Assembly (NCBI RefSeq): GCF_029852145.1
Contig: NC_079973.1
Span: 18,928,422-18,992,421 of the forward strand
Reading direction: 5' to 3'
DNA from: Microplitis mediator
Lineage: Eukaryota; Arthropoda; Insecta; Hymenoptera; Braconidae
DNA: 64,000 nucleotides
Shown: positions 12,561 to 25,324 of the stretch, piece by piece
Numbering within the stretch: position 1 is the first letter of the stretch
How the letters are laid out: each line of letters starts with the position of its first letter
The notes under the pieces: model-generated
Seen by the model: only the letters and a program-made list of their open reading frames with translations
What the model was told of the DNA's origin: nothing
Databases searched by the model: none
Made by a program: the position numbers and the translations under genes

Positions 12561-15461
12561 GACACCAATAATTATTAATTATTATTTTTAAATCAAAGAA
12601 AAATCCTGGCTCTTGTGATTAGTTAAAGTGTTTTCTTTAATTTAATGAGAATATTTATTGCAATATTCTAATAAATTTTTTTCTTTTCTCTTCATCATAA
12701 ATAGTCTAGGATTTTTTAAAAATTAATTTTGTTGCGATGAAAACATTAGTATTAAAAAAATAGAATACTCAAAACGAAAAATAAAAAATGTAGTGATAGT
12801 TGTATGAATTTATACTTGATTCAGAAAAAAATATAAATTACTAAAAATTATTTTTTTTCAATTCAATAAAAAAAATTAATAATAATGAAATGTGTGGTTT
12901 CACACTGAAAAAAAAAATAATAAAACTGTTAATTTCGACGTCAATAAAATGTAAGCAGTATAAAAAGTATAGGAGAAAATTGAAAAAAGTAATAATCAGT
13001 TAAAATCACGTGTTTGTATCACGAAATCAAGAAGGGGAGGAGTTTTGAGTCGTCTGCTTTTCACGATAGTCGTAACGTGAACGTAACGTCCTTACAAGAA
13101 CTGAATTTACTACGATAAAGCAGTTACGATGATGATGCTTTCCTTCGTAACACGTTTTACGGTAATACAAACTTTATAACGTACAACGAGAAATTTTCAC
13201 TCTCAAGGTATTATTTACTCAGTCTTAACTACTAACATCTCTCGCTGTAAAATATTTTTTTTTCAATCTAGTCAACTTCTCAGTAGTATATCTCGACACA
13301 AAATAAAGTATTAAAAAAGTTTAATTATACAATTAAAGTAATAAAAAATAATAACTAATCAGAAACAAATTAATTTAAATTAAAGTAATTATAAAAAGGT
13401 TAAAGGGTTAAAAATTACGGGACAAAAGCCATCAGACAATGTAAAAGATTCATTTGAAATCAGTGGCGCCTCCAGAAAATTAGTTTTCTGTCGATATCAA
13501 TCAGCAGAATACTACTCTCCTGACTGCTGACCTTCGCATCATCATTTATTTTTATTCCGGTTCTGATCACCGCGTGTACATCCACACAAACTTCTCATAT
13601 ATCCCCTTCAGGTATCCTACATCCTACATCCATGCTCGTGAATCACAAAAATAACAAAACAAAAAATGATAATAAATAAATAAAACCCTCCTCTTTGGAA
13701 TGGAGGTGGAATTAAAGTCTCGAAATGAACGGTATATTAGCAGTACACAAAAATAAATAAAATTCAATGGTCGTAATACATATACATATATATATATATA
13801 TAGATAGATATGTATATGGATGATTGAAAGTACATTCAGTACGTGCGTAAGTTGTGTTACATGTGTACCTGCAATATCTCTTTCAGTCAGAGGGAGCATC
13901 TAGAGAGCGGGTCATCTCTTATTCTTGAGAGTGGGCAATCGGATCGACCACCAAAGTGGCGAAGATTGCGAAATAAAACAGGCGGATACAAGTATGGAGA
14001 TGCAAGCATGGAGAAAAAGAGATATGGACGACGATGGAGAACTCTATATAGGTACATTAGAGTAAGATGTGCTTGTGGATATGTACTGAGATGAGAGAGA
14101 TAGAGATTTCTCGAGCCTTCAGTCTCATAATGTAACCAAGACATGTGATATGAGCGAGTTGGTAAGCAGAACAAGTTAGAAGTTGATGAGAAGGCCAATC
14201 ATACGTGTATATGCTATGACTTTTAGTCTTCATGTCGTCGTGAGCCTCTTATTTATGCTTGATATCTCAAGTATAAGGTCCAGAGGGCGGAGGTGTGCAT
14301 CCATGTGTGTGGCAAGAATTTTGTCTGTGTTCAGTATCATTAACGACGTAAATAAGATGTGGCACGCAATGAAACTGAGATTGTATAAAATGGAGCAAAT
14401 CCTGCTTTACCAGACTAAATACGAGTTTAGTCTTGTATATTAGATTTGTTTTTCGCCCACACTCAATCAGCTCACTGTCTTCATATGGTGTACACATATG
14501 TAAGTATATATGTATCGTCTACTTTGGAAGGAACTACGGGATAATATACGTGTTCGGTAATAGCGATGGTAGATGCGCTAAGAAAATATGTATAGATATA
14601 TATATCTACATCTACAAACTGATGCATGGACGGGGTTGTCTTAATCGCAAATAAACCAAGCAGATCGTACTCTTGAACATCGTGAGAGTGCACCCATGAT
14701 TGCTGAATTAATTGGATGTAGCGTGCATTGCTGTGGATGTCTATAGATATATATGTGTACACGTTTGTAGTTTGTACACAGGAGCGTGTACAAGCATGAT
14801 CAACTCTAAAAGACTCTGATACTTGTTATTCGTTTCATACTGTTTATAATTTTATCAACTTCCGCGTCTCGATTATTTTAAATATTTTATTTATCATAAA
14901 TAGTTATGGATTAAATCATTTTTTTACAACAGAAAAAATTATTGGATAAAAAGATATGAAACAGAGTAGTTATGATAATTTCTAATAACTTTAAAAATTG
15001 ATTACTATAATATTAATAATGAGGTTTTTTTTTATTAATATTTTAAAATAAAATAAAAATAATTATGTTAATATATAAAATCGTAAAATCATAATTATTT
15101 CTTAAGGTTTTTATGGAACGAAATTTTATAAGAATCTTTGACATAAAAGTTGGTAAAAACGCTGACTTTAAAGTCATTTTTAGTGGTACTTGATGATGGG
15201 ATGGCTGTGATTCGAGCTGACGCGATAAGGAATAAAGAGAGGTTGTGCCGAGGAATAGAAGTTGAGGTGAAGAAAGGGTTTGGTTCTTATAAGCGACGTG
15301 ACCGCGAAGAGAATCGATGGGTTTGGCATCATCCAGTGCTCAACGGACCCATGCGTGACTCTGCTGACTCGGGTGTTTTTTTTAAATCTCATTTTATGCG
15401 ACATTAAACTGTACGTAGATTTTAAAAATATTTTTTACAGAATCAATGTTGCATTTTTTTA
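12561..15461. other. Intergenic, nothing confidently recognised
   Basis: Contains a TA/CATA microsatellite at about 13780-13811. Moderately GC-richer stretches lie at about 13840-14780 and 15190-15390. Several overlapping ORFs exist on both strands there, but none shows a recognisable domain or a convincing pair of splice sites. Confidence 0.4.
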
Positions 15462-15662
15462 CACAGAAAAAAAAAATTTCTTGGTGCAAAAAATTTTTAC
15501 TGGCCCAAAGAAAATTTTTACTTGTCCCAATAAATTTTTTATATTATAAATTGGAAACAAACATTTTTGGAGCGAAAAAAAAATTTCTTGGCTCAAGAAA
15601 TTTTTTGTTTTCAATTCATAATGCAAAATATTTCTTGCTCCAAGAAATCCTTTTTTTCTGTG
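15462..15662. mobile_element. CCAAGAAA-word MITE, copy A2
   Basis: Left end CACAGAAAAAAAAAATTTCT and right end AGAAATCCTTTTTTTCTGTG form an inverted repeat of about 20 bp. TA flanks both sides (15460-15461, 15663-15664). The 201-bp body repeats TTCTTGG / CCAAGAAA words and the block TTTTCAATTCATAATGCAAA, also seen in copy A1. This is the cleanest short member of the family. Confidence 0.8.
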
Positions 15663-18462
15663 TAGATCGATTTATAATCAATGCGGATATAAAAATCAGA
15701 TTTAAACTAAGATAGGAAGAAAAACCAGATATCTAGTTGGATAAATTATTCGAACATTGAAAAATACATAAACTGTAAAGAAGTATATCATTATTATTAT
15801 GTATTATAATGAAGGGATAAACGGACGTAAAGGTCGAAGGGTGCGATTTGTCGATAAAGCGCGAATCCTGGGACACAGAGACAGGAAATAAAAAAAGTAA
15901 ATAAATAAAAAAAGAGCGTGAAAACGAGACCCACTCGATTGAAGAGGACAAACAGCGCCATAAAGGTTCCTCCTTTAGGCATGGATGAATGGACCTACCG
16001 CAGAGGGGAAGTGGACATTCGTCGCGAATACAGAATGGAAGAGTAAAGAGAGAAAAAAATACTCAGTGGATATGAAAAAGTCCACTTGAGTTTTCGAGAG
16101 ATGTCTGATTATTTGCTTTTTTTCCCTTACAATGGCCCCTCATGAATATCTTTGTACTGCCTGATAGCCAAGTATCTGTAACGATTTCCATATTTTCACA
16201 ATATTTTATACTTTTATTTATAACCGATAATAAAAATTTTGCAAATATCGCACTCAATGCCCCGATGATGTAAAACATGGGCAATTTTCTGTTTGTTTTT
16301 TCCAATCGGTACATTTATGATGTTGCGTGTCTGTCACTCAAAAATTTTAAAATTTCTCTCGGATATTTTTAAAAACGCATGTATCATACAAATTTTTGCA
16401 TAATATATCCACAGAAAAAAATACTTTTTAAAGAAATTATTTTCAACCAAAATAATTATTAAAAATATTTTAAAAACTGTGAATATATTATTGTAGAGAA
16501 AAATATTTCATTTGAAAATAAAAATTTTTTTAACAGTATTTTCAGTAAAAATTAAAAATTTAGTCTGTAAGTAAAGAATTACAATTTTTTTAGAAATTGT
16601 TGTGCTAAAAAAAACACAACACACCTTTTTTTTAATTTAACTCTATTATATATAAATCTGCAAACCACGAAAAAAAAGTTAATAAATTTCTAGAACTTGA
16701 TTATCTTTTCTCTTGCAAAATATTTTTAAAAAATAAAAATTATACTTTCGCTATCTGTAAGTGTACAAAAGTAAGCGTAAGTAAGTGAGCAAGTAAGCAA
16801 ATAATAAATAATAGTTTCCAGTAAGTCTCGTAAAATAGTTTAAAGATGTTTAGTCAAAAAAAAAAAGTACAAAAAATTCCCGCGGTTAATCATGTCCGGA
16901 CGGCGAGAACTCAAGTCGTAATGCCGTAAGCAAGGTCGACATTCAGTAATATATATATATAAAATACAACAAACTCTTCTTTCCACTACTTGTAAGATCG
17001 CGTGCCGTTGTAAGTTTTCGCTCGTTGAAATAAGCTGTGAGTATAATAATGACGATATTTTCTGTCGGCTTTTTCGCAAAGAGTCACGATCATGTCGACT
17101 CTCTTGACTGGTACTGACCGGTAACCCTGTTACGCGGAAGTGATACAGGTATCTGTATCTATACAGAGTATTATGTATACAAAAACTAAGTAAGTTTAAA
17201 CTGAACATCGTCTTGGGATGTCAAATTTCACGCGATGTTTCGTCATCATCATCAGTCTCCATGTCCTTTCTCCTTTTCATAATCGTTAAAAAATACTCAA
17301 ACTCCAGGCATACTTTAATCGTCGTTGTAATTACAGTTTGCATATAAGTATTATTTTAGATAATTAACGGACGTTAAATTTAAATCCATAATAAATAATT
17401 AAAACGACGGTAATAAATATTAAAAATGTATTATTATTTAAAAAAACCCATAAATAAGCATATAGAGTTAAATGATAAAATTAATAACAATAATCATAAT
17501 TTAAAAACAAGTACTTTCGTGCAGTGTGTATATGTAATGACAACGTTCTCTAAGGCAATTTTGTTGAAAGTTAACTACCGTTGACCCGGCGTATAAGAGT
17601 GTATACTTCCCTAACAAGCATAACAGGTTCACAACACAGAGCATAGTATTCAAAATCACTTAACTAATTACTAACTTAACAAAAGTAATAACTTAAATAA
17701 TAATGATAATAATAATTACTATTATATACCAGTACTTGTAAATCAATATTTATTTTTAAATTATCACAAGTACTTTTTCCTTGAACACATTAAACCAGTC
17801 GTTTTAAATACACACATGGTGTTGTTTATGATGTGTACAAAGATTGTCACAGTATGTAATTAAAAAAAAAGTATGACAGCGCCACACGCAAGATTTTTAA
17901 GTACACTTTATCTACTTTTTCATTATATTTTGTAAATAATAATTATTTATTGTTTTTGTTATAGTTATTATTATCAATGAATTAAATATAATTGCACACA
18001 CTTGACACAAATTTTCGAGCTCGCGCAATCAACGACCTAGTCTATTAAGTCCCGAGGGCACCCTTCCTGATTTAATGTCCACTTTTTCCGGTCGACTAGT
18101 CCCTTCGTAGAAGAGTATTCGAGTAGTCCAGTCCAGACCATGAGTTGAGAATATAATGAAAAAATTTTAAAAAATAAAATAAAATAAAATGAATTCAGTT
18201 TCTTGTTCCCTTGGATTTTTTAATGGTTCCAAGGTCATTTGGGATGCACGCGATGAGATAGTGAGTTGGTGAAAAACAAGTCTCATGATTATGATGATGA
18301 TGATGATGATGATGTATATTAAATGGGTTGCAATAAACGAATACATTTCATGATAAAATTATCTTTTTTTCTCAAAAAATACCTGATGAAATGGCGAATC
18401 AATTAGTATAATCTATATTAGCTAAATTAAGGCAACTTAAGATAATAATGATAATGATAATA
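15663..18462. other. Intergenic, no gene recognised
   Basis: AT-rich sequence including isolated GTAAG repeats around 16755-16800. A GC-richer patch at about 16875-17120 and another at 18020-18140 (GTCCCGAGGGCACCC) have no supported reading frame. Confidence 0.4.
18287..18314. repeat. (GAT)n microsatellite
   Basis: ATGATGATG run read directly. Confidence 0.8.
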
Positions 18463-18967
18463 CACCGTATAAAAAACCCAGGGCAAGTCCAAGCGGTGAA
18501 GGTGCTAAAATTTTCGGTGTAACACCGAAAGCGGTTTTTAAATAACACCGCTACCAGTGTAAATATTCTTTACCGGTGTTAAAATATTTTTCAGTGTTGA
18601 AAATATATTACGTTGTGAATATTTTTACTTACTCGATCACTACTGTTGAGCAGTATTTTTATTAATTAATTAAATTATTGGTGATTGAAATGGTGGGCGT
18701 AAAATTGTGTAATTTTTAAATAAATTTCATATAACATAAATAATTATTTAAATAAGTTGATAGCAAAATTCAAATTTACAGAAAACATGAATTAAATTTT
18801 TATATTTTTTTATATGTAATACATTTTTTTTCTAATTTCTATACGTGGAATTTTTTTTTACACCGATTTAACACCACCAAATTACACCTTCTACATAGGT
18901 GTTATTTCATTTTAACACCGCGCGGTGTTTAATCGACTCTATTTTTAACACCGCTCTTTTAACAGTG
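18463..18967. mobile_element. AACACCG-word TIR element, copy C1
   Basis: Begins CACCGTATAAAAAACCC after TA and ends near TTTTAACAGTG. The interior iterates AACACCG / CGGTGTT words at both ends, around a central AT-rich segment containing ATACGTGGAATTTTTT. The same structure, in reverse orientation, recurs at 24813-25297. The right boundary is less certain because the flanking dinucleotide there is CA. Confidence 0.65.
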
Positions 18968-19155
18968 CAACATTTTTTGAGTTTATTTATATTTCATTAA
19001 TGTATATATAAATTTGAAAGAGTATTTTATTGATATAAAATTATTCACGCACTATTTAATAAAGCACACTGGGTTTAGCTGATGATGGCGCATTATTGGT
19101 GGAAAGAATATGAGCAAGAAAAAGAACTGGCCCCATCAAGCACAGCTTCACAGAA

Positions 19156-19392
19156 ATGATGTTCGAGAGCGATTATCGTGCTATTACTGCGACCACACGC
19201 GAACGATGGTCGTTTACATCAACCGCGAGATTAACAGCGAGATTAAGCGGCCGCAAGATCAACTCTGACGATGAGTGTAAGCACGGAAGATATCTACTGC
19301 TTAAACATGTATCAGGAATAAATTTTATTTTTCCATTATATTATAAAATATGTATATTAAAAGCTATAAATTATTATAAAAAAAGAGGTTGA
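19156..19392 (+). CDS. Hypothetical short ORF, possible first exon
   Basis: ATG-initiated ORF of 78 codons in an island (19080-19290) that is richer in G and C than its neighbours. The first ~40 residues (MMFESDYRAITATTRERWSF, then TSTARLTARLSGRKINSDDE) have protein-like composition, while the rest is AT-driven. A GTAAGC donor-like site follows the GATGAGT codons at about 19274, so the exon could end there. No family recognised. Chance ORF remains quite possible. Confidence 0.2.
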   Translation: MMFESDYRAITATTRERWSFTSTARLTARLSGRKINSDDECKHGRYLLLKHVSGINFIFPLYYKICILKAINYYKKRG

Positions 19393-20081
19393 GAGAAAGA
19401 GAAGAAGAAAAAAAAAAAGTTTAATTATTAAAGTTAATATAAATTATAAAAAAAATATTTTTGAGTTATTTTATAATTTATGGGAGCTTGAATATAATGA
19501 TGATACGTCAACTGAGATCTTGATGGTAGTCAGTAATGTTTTTAGCAAACGAGCAATTAAAATGTAGTCAGTGTTATCTCAGATCCATAGAGGTAATTAA
19601 AATTTATCATCTGATGCACATGCGTCACACATATACACTTGTCATCGTTACGTTTTATATTTATGTGAAAACACTTTCGTGATATATGTGGTGATAAGCC
19701 AAGGATAGGTGACACACTGTCAGTATGAAGGTGCTTTGAACAATAAAAAATTCTCCAGCTATTACTAATGCATTTATTTCTGTGACTAATGTCGTGTTTG
19801 TCATATCTTCCACGTATATATATTTTATATATGTACTTTTTTATGTGTCTAAAGCGTGAGTTTTAACAGCTATATTAATCAGGATTAATGTATCGATCCA
19901 TTTATATTTATATTATAAACGTGATGGTTTACTTCCAAGTATTTTATGAGTTCGTTTTTAAATTTTTTATTAGATTTTATGAGCATTTATTATGAAACAA
20001 CAGATATTTAAAGTTTATTAAACTTTTTAAAAATATATATATTATTCTTATCAATTTATTAATCTATGGTATCGTACACTA
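19393..20081. other. Intergenic, nothing recognised
   Basis: AT-rich DNA without supported features. Confidence 0.5.
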
Positions 20082-20849
20082 CACTGTAAAAAATCGGGAT
20101 TGAATTCGAAGTGATTACAAATTTTATTTAAATCCGAATTTACTCCATCACTCGGAGTCTCGGAATTTTTCAAACAAATCACTCCGCATACGGAGTAAAT
20201 AGGGAGTTTTGTCTTTTCAGCGGAGTGATTTCGGAGTAAACTGGATTTTATTTAAATCCGCATTTACTCCGTTTCGGAGTTTTAATAATAAAATAAACTT
20301 CCCTTCAGAATAAATTTCACTCCGAGCCCGAGTCAAAAAACAAATTCGAGTTTAGTCCTCAAAAGCATCAATTCCTTTGATGTTTTATTTACCGCGCAGA
20401 AAGTAACTCTACTTTAGTACTAAAAATCCTCAATGAGAACTAAGGGGTCTAAATGCAAATAATTTATCGATTTTAAATTATAAGTAAAACCTCAAAATCC
20501 TCAACAAATGAAAAGTTATATTTCTGACATTGAAAAATTTTAGATAGAAAAGGGAAGATAATACGTCGAATGAGACTTTTGAGGTTCAAATGTGGATAAA
20601 ATTATTCCTGTATGTCTTGAGTATTTGGAGGCTCTAATCCAGATTATGTTACTCCAGTTTAATCTTCAAAGTGGTAAAATGGGTCGTAACTACTACTTTA
20701 AGGACTAAACTAGAGTAACTTTCTATACTGTTGTCAATTTTTAAATTCTAAATAGATCCTCAAAAACCTCATTGAGAACTTTGAGATTTAAATCCGAATT
20801 CGTTTTTTGATTCAGGAGGAGATTAAATAAATAAAAATTTTTTACAGTG
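20082..20849. mobile_element. CGGAGTGA-word TIR element, copy B1
   Basis: Starts CACTGTAAAAAATC and ends AATTTTTTACAGTG with TA on both sides, a TIR of 12 bp or more. The left half (20100-20340) iterates ACTCCG / CGGAGT words. The right half (20345-20820) iterates a different word, CCTCAAAA / TTTGAGG, with AACTCTACTTTAG. The element therefore appears to be composite. No transposase frame. Confidence 0.75.
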
Positions 20850-20952
20850 TATCTAACCAAGAAGATTTTATTAATTAAACTTGTAGTTAAAAATTTTGTG
20901 TTAAAATTTAACAACTGTTTTTTCTTTTAATAAGACTATAATATTTCTAATA

Positions 20953-21153
20953 CACAGAAAAAACAGATATCTTGAGTCAAGAAAATATTTTTGAAGACAC
21001 ACGTTTTCGGGAACCAAGTCAAGATTTTCTTGAGCCAAGAGAATTTGTCTTGGTTGGAGAAGGTTTCTACTTTATCTGAGAAAATTTAGGTCTCCAAAAA
21101 AATTTTCTTGAATCAAGAATATTTACCTTCAGTCGAGAATTTTTTTTTTTGTG
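20953..21153. mobile_element. CCAAGAAA-word MITE, copy A3
   Basis: CACAGAAAAAACAG at the left and TTTTTTTTTTGTG at the right, TA on both sides, 201 bp long, the same length as copy A2. The interior repeats TTGAGTCAAGAAAAT, TCTTGAGCCAAGAGAA and similar words. Confidence 0.75.
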
Positions 21154-21879
21154 TATATATAAAATTTTCAACCGGAGATTGAAACATTTTTTTTGTTTTT
21201 CTCAAAAACCGATTGTGATTAAGTTTATAAACTTTTCCAATAAAACCTAAAAATTTCATTCCATTAATAACAATAATAACACAATTTACTTTCGTGTAAA
21301 AATTTAAATAAAATTACGAACACGAACAAAAATATTTCTGGAGTAGACAGAGAAGAAAATTATATACACTCATTAAAAAAGTAATTAATCTGATAAGAAT
21401 TTTTTTTGAATCAATTAAAAATAATTTAAAATAGTTCTTATGAAGTCAACGAGTTTAAGATAAAATGTATAATAAAATATAAATTGATTCATGACTAGAC
21501 ATTACAACTTGAGTCTAATATTAATAAAAAGAATAAAAAAGAAACCATCAATAAGATTTTCATTTTACCATATGAACTTTAAGTAAATTATGTCTCAATT
21601 ATTGAATAAATTGTTAACAATTTAACAACATTAAGACTGAGTAATAACTCATGAGTAAAAAAATTAAAAATTTCAAGTCACCAAAATGAAAAAAATAAAA
21701 ATTCTAATCTATGAAGTAATTTTTTTAATAATCATAATTAAAAATGTTAAATATATATAATATATTTTCTTACAAAATCGTCGGTCTGTAAAATGTATAA
21801 GTAATATAGTGGAGTAGAGTATATGCAGTTTATGCACTTGTCTTAAAAGCAACACGTCTCGTTTCGTCATATCAAAACG
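21154..21879. other. Intergenic, nothing recognised
   Basis: Very AT-rich sequence without supported features. Confidence 0.5.
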
Positions 21880-22110
21880 GGTCGACCAGGTTATTTAGAA
21901 AATGGCGGGTGGTGGCTGGTACGCCTAGAGGCCCGTCGATTACTCAGGAATGAGGAGATACCGGTATCGCGCAGGATCGACGGGGCCCATATAGGAACCA
22001 CAAAACAAAACCAGCTGGGCTGCTGCTGGTGCTCATACTCTTGCTGCATATAAGGCCCCACTTCTTGGCGCCTTATTTTGCTACACCCACGTGCTGAAAA
22101 ACTTTCTCAA
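21880..22110. promoter_or_regulatory. GC-rich island with TATA-like motif
   Basis: Sharp rise in GC content within AT-rich DNA. It includes GGCGGGTGGTGGCTGG, GCCCGTCGATTACTC, CGACGGGGCCCATATAGG and a TATAAG motif at 22049-22054 followed by GCCCC. This could be an enhancer, a promoter or a conserved non-coding element. There is no coding frame, and the direction is unknown. Confidence 0.3.
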
Positions 22111-24812
22111 TACCGTAATATGGTGTCTTGAAAAATATTATTTAGTAACCACGTTAGCAATTATTAAATCGTTTATTTATAATAATATTTCTTATTTCCT
22201 CCGAGAATAATTTTCTCTAATCTACATTGAACGATTTAACATATACAATGTGCATACATCTAATATATATTATTCAAATTATCCAAAACCAATTTATATT
22301 AAATAAAAATTTCAGTCTAATGACTTTTATGCAAATCAACTAACTATATAGTATTCGAATAACAATAAATGTCAATTGTTTTCTATCAGCAAACGTGTGT
22401 AACAGACAACATATGGCACTAAAAGTATATATTTTGGTTATCCTTTATGTCATACTTTTTGTATGTTTTTGAAACAAAGAAAAGTATTATATTTATAACT
22501 GTATATTTTACGTAAGAATAATAAATTAAAAGAATCGGAGGTACATTCATCTGTTGAATTTTAGGAAACGAGTTAAAGAAATTTCAAAATTTTAATAAAA
22601 AGACACGAATTATTGAGCAGCAGGAGTTGAGGTGTATATACACATAATTCGACAAGAACATCTTTGAAAAAAACCGTTATTCGGCCATCTGTCAGCTAAT
22701 AGTTATTGTATACCGTTCGATTTATACCTAAGGGCAAAATATAAAATTAACTTTAATAATTTTAACTTAGTCGGCTTCCTTTCTCATCGCGTTCTCTTAT
22801 CTGTAGTAATTTTCTAATAACTTCTCTTATTGCTATTAAATTTGTTCTGACTTATGATCAATTTTAAATAAAATAGTTAAACTGATAAGCAATTTTGGTT
22901 TAGGTTTTTAAAAAAACAAACAACAACAAAAAAAACAAACAGCCCGTGTCTAAAAAATAACTTGATTTTAACTTATTGAACTTGCCTTTGACTTGATCAA
23001 CTTAATTGTGACTGCTGTAATTTTTTTGACTTGCATTTGATTTTGTTAACTTGATGTCGGCTACATTTACTTTTTTAAAACTTTAATATGACTTTGTTAA
23101 CTTAAAAATTTAAGTCAAATTCAAATTGTCTAACTTGGATTTGACCTATTTAACTTAAAAATTTGAATAATAATAAGAAAACTCAGGTTCTTTAGGATCA
23201 AATTTTTATTAGATGTTATTAATTCTCCAAATCAGCAACGTTTCATACAGTAAAAAATACTATATCGTCTGCAAATGTAAAACTAAAATAAATTTTTTTT
23301 TTAAATTTTTAACGAAAATGAGATAAAAGTAACACTTAAAGTTAGAAGATTTTCAGATATTGTCATTTCAGTTACATTAATCAATAAAAATTAACTATAA
23401 ATATAATTTGATACCTTGGATTCTTTTACACCAATATCAAAATCAGCATCTTATACATTAGCGTTACTACTATTGGGTTAATCACACGTCTACTTGAATT
23501 GGTAATGGAATATATATAAATTCAATTTTAAGTGGAATTTTTTCATATTTTAAAACATGTTTTTTATTCATTAAAAAAAGAACAAACTTGACTTGCTAGA
23601 CTTGCTTTGTTTTCAATTTTTAAAATTACGCCAAAACCAAGTGGTTTTTTTGACCTGGAACTTTATTGTCTTTATATATTTAAAAGATGATAAAAATTAT
23701 TATTAGCCCGCTTATACTCAAATATAACTAAATTATTCTAGAGAATATTTTTAAAAAATTTCATTAAAGAAGACAACTGACATTCTCTAGATTTATACAA
23801 GATTCGGAGCATCCAAATAAAAAATTAAACGAAAAAATGAGGAAAATTTAAGGATTACAATCGTTTAGAATTAAAGTATCGACGTCTTGGTTAAAATAAA
23901 TATTTACAAAATTAATTTAATAAATTACAATTGAAAACTGGATAAATGAATTAGAAAAAAAAGTAAGTAGCGTGAAAGAATTCTAAGTCAGGTCTTTTCT
24001 GTCTGAAATTCTGAAGAACTGGAGATATTGAGAATAAAAAAAATTTTGAAATAAGTTGACACAAGAAAATAAAGAAGAGATTTAATAAAACACGACAAGT
24101 TATATTGAAAGGGGAGAAAAAAGTGATCTGCCAGTAGCTAATAAATACGAATTAAGATCTCGTGCGTTAATAGATTAGTTTAGTTGGCATTTTTCTGAGA
24201 TTTCTGAGAAGTCAACCGGAAAGAACAATAAAAATAATAATAACTTCAAACAAAATTTTTACCAAGACAATAATTTTTAATGTACATTCGTCGCCATTTG
24301 TTTTAATGACATCTAATTGCTTTCCAGCGTTGTGCACAGAGAAACACTACCCTCGATATGCTGTAACGCGCACTTAATTTGTACAAACATACGTCCGGAC
24401 TACTGTGCGTTTATAATTGAATTATTCTTTTTATATAAATAAAATAAAAGTTTAAATATTAAGTATCAGGTCGTTATTTTTATGATAATTTATGTTATGT
24501 TTATTGCATTCCGAATCATTTTTTTTTCTTTGTAAACAATAGAATGCTAAAGTGGACGAATAAGTTAGCAGCTCTCACGATCGAAGCCTCGCGTGGCGGA
24601 CGTAATTTTCAAGCAAACTCGGGAATTCCTCGAAGCGCGATCTACAACGTCCAAACAAAACGATCTCACTCGACCTGTCACTCTTGCCTTTATTCATATA
24701 CAGATCTGAAAAGATGCTTTTTTTTTATTAGCTTTCATTTTTTATACCCTTTTTTTTCTTATTCATCATCATTATTATCATTATTATTATTATTTTTTCA
24801 TTATTATTATTA
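22111..24812. other. Intergenic with an ACTTG-word region
   Basis: About 22955-23170 and 23580-23665 contain many ACTTGA / TTAACTTG / TTGACTTG words. This recalls the word-built elements elsewhere, but no terminal inverted repeat could be fixed. A GC-richer patch at about 24560-24690 contains a short ORF starting at 24544 with no recognisable domain. The rest is unremarkable AT-rich DNA. Confidence 0.4.
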
Positions 24813-25324
24813 CACTGTAAAAAGAGCGGTGTTAACATGGATTCAATTTAACACCGCTCGGTGTTAAAATGGAATAACACCAGTGTAGAAGGTGTAATTC
24901 GGCGATGTTAAAATACTGGTATTAAATCGGTGCAAAAAATTCCACGTATAGAAATTAGAAAAAAAAATGTATTACGTATGAAAAAATATAAAAATTTAAT
25001 GAATATTTTCTGGAGGAAATTTCAATTTTGCTATGTATTTATTTAAATAATTATTTATGTTGATTAATTAACAAAAACATTGTTTAACTGTAGTGATCAA
25101 GTAAGTAAAAATATTCACAAAGTAAAATATTTTCAACACCGAAAAATATTTCAACACCGGGAGATTTTTTTGAACACAGATAAGAAACATTTACATCGGC
25201 GGCGGTGTTATTTTAACACCACCTTTGGTGTTGAAATTTAACACAGAAAATTTTAACACCTACACCGTCTGAACTTACTCCGGTTTTTTTCACAGAGTAT
25301 TATTATTATTATTATTATTATTAT
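24764..25324. repeat. (ATT)n microsatellite split by an insertion
   Basis: ATT/TTA runs at about 24764-24811 and 25298-25324 flank element 24813-25297 exactly, as if the element inserted into one trinucleotide tract. Confidence 0.7.
24813..25297. mobile_element. AACACCG-word TIR element, copy C2
   Basis: Begins CACTGTAAAAAGAGCGGTG after TA and ends CGGTTTTTTTCACAGAG before TA. The interior iterates AACACCG / CGGTGTT at both ends around an AT-rich core. It is inverted relative to copy C1 (18463-18967) and shares its core. Confidence 0.75.

Noticed and set aside
13843..14762. Cluster of overlapping ORFs on both strands
   Set aside because: Mutually overlapping frames without recognisable domains or paired splice sites; microsatellite-derived residues.
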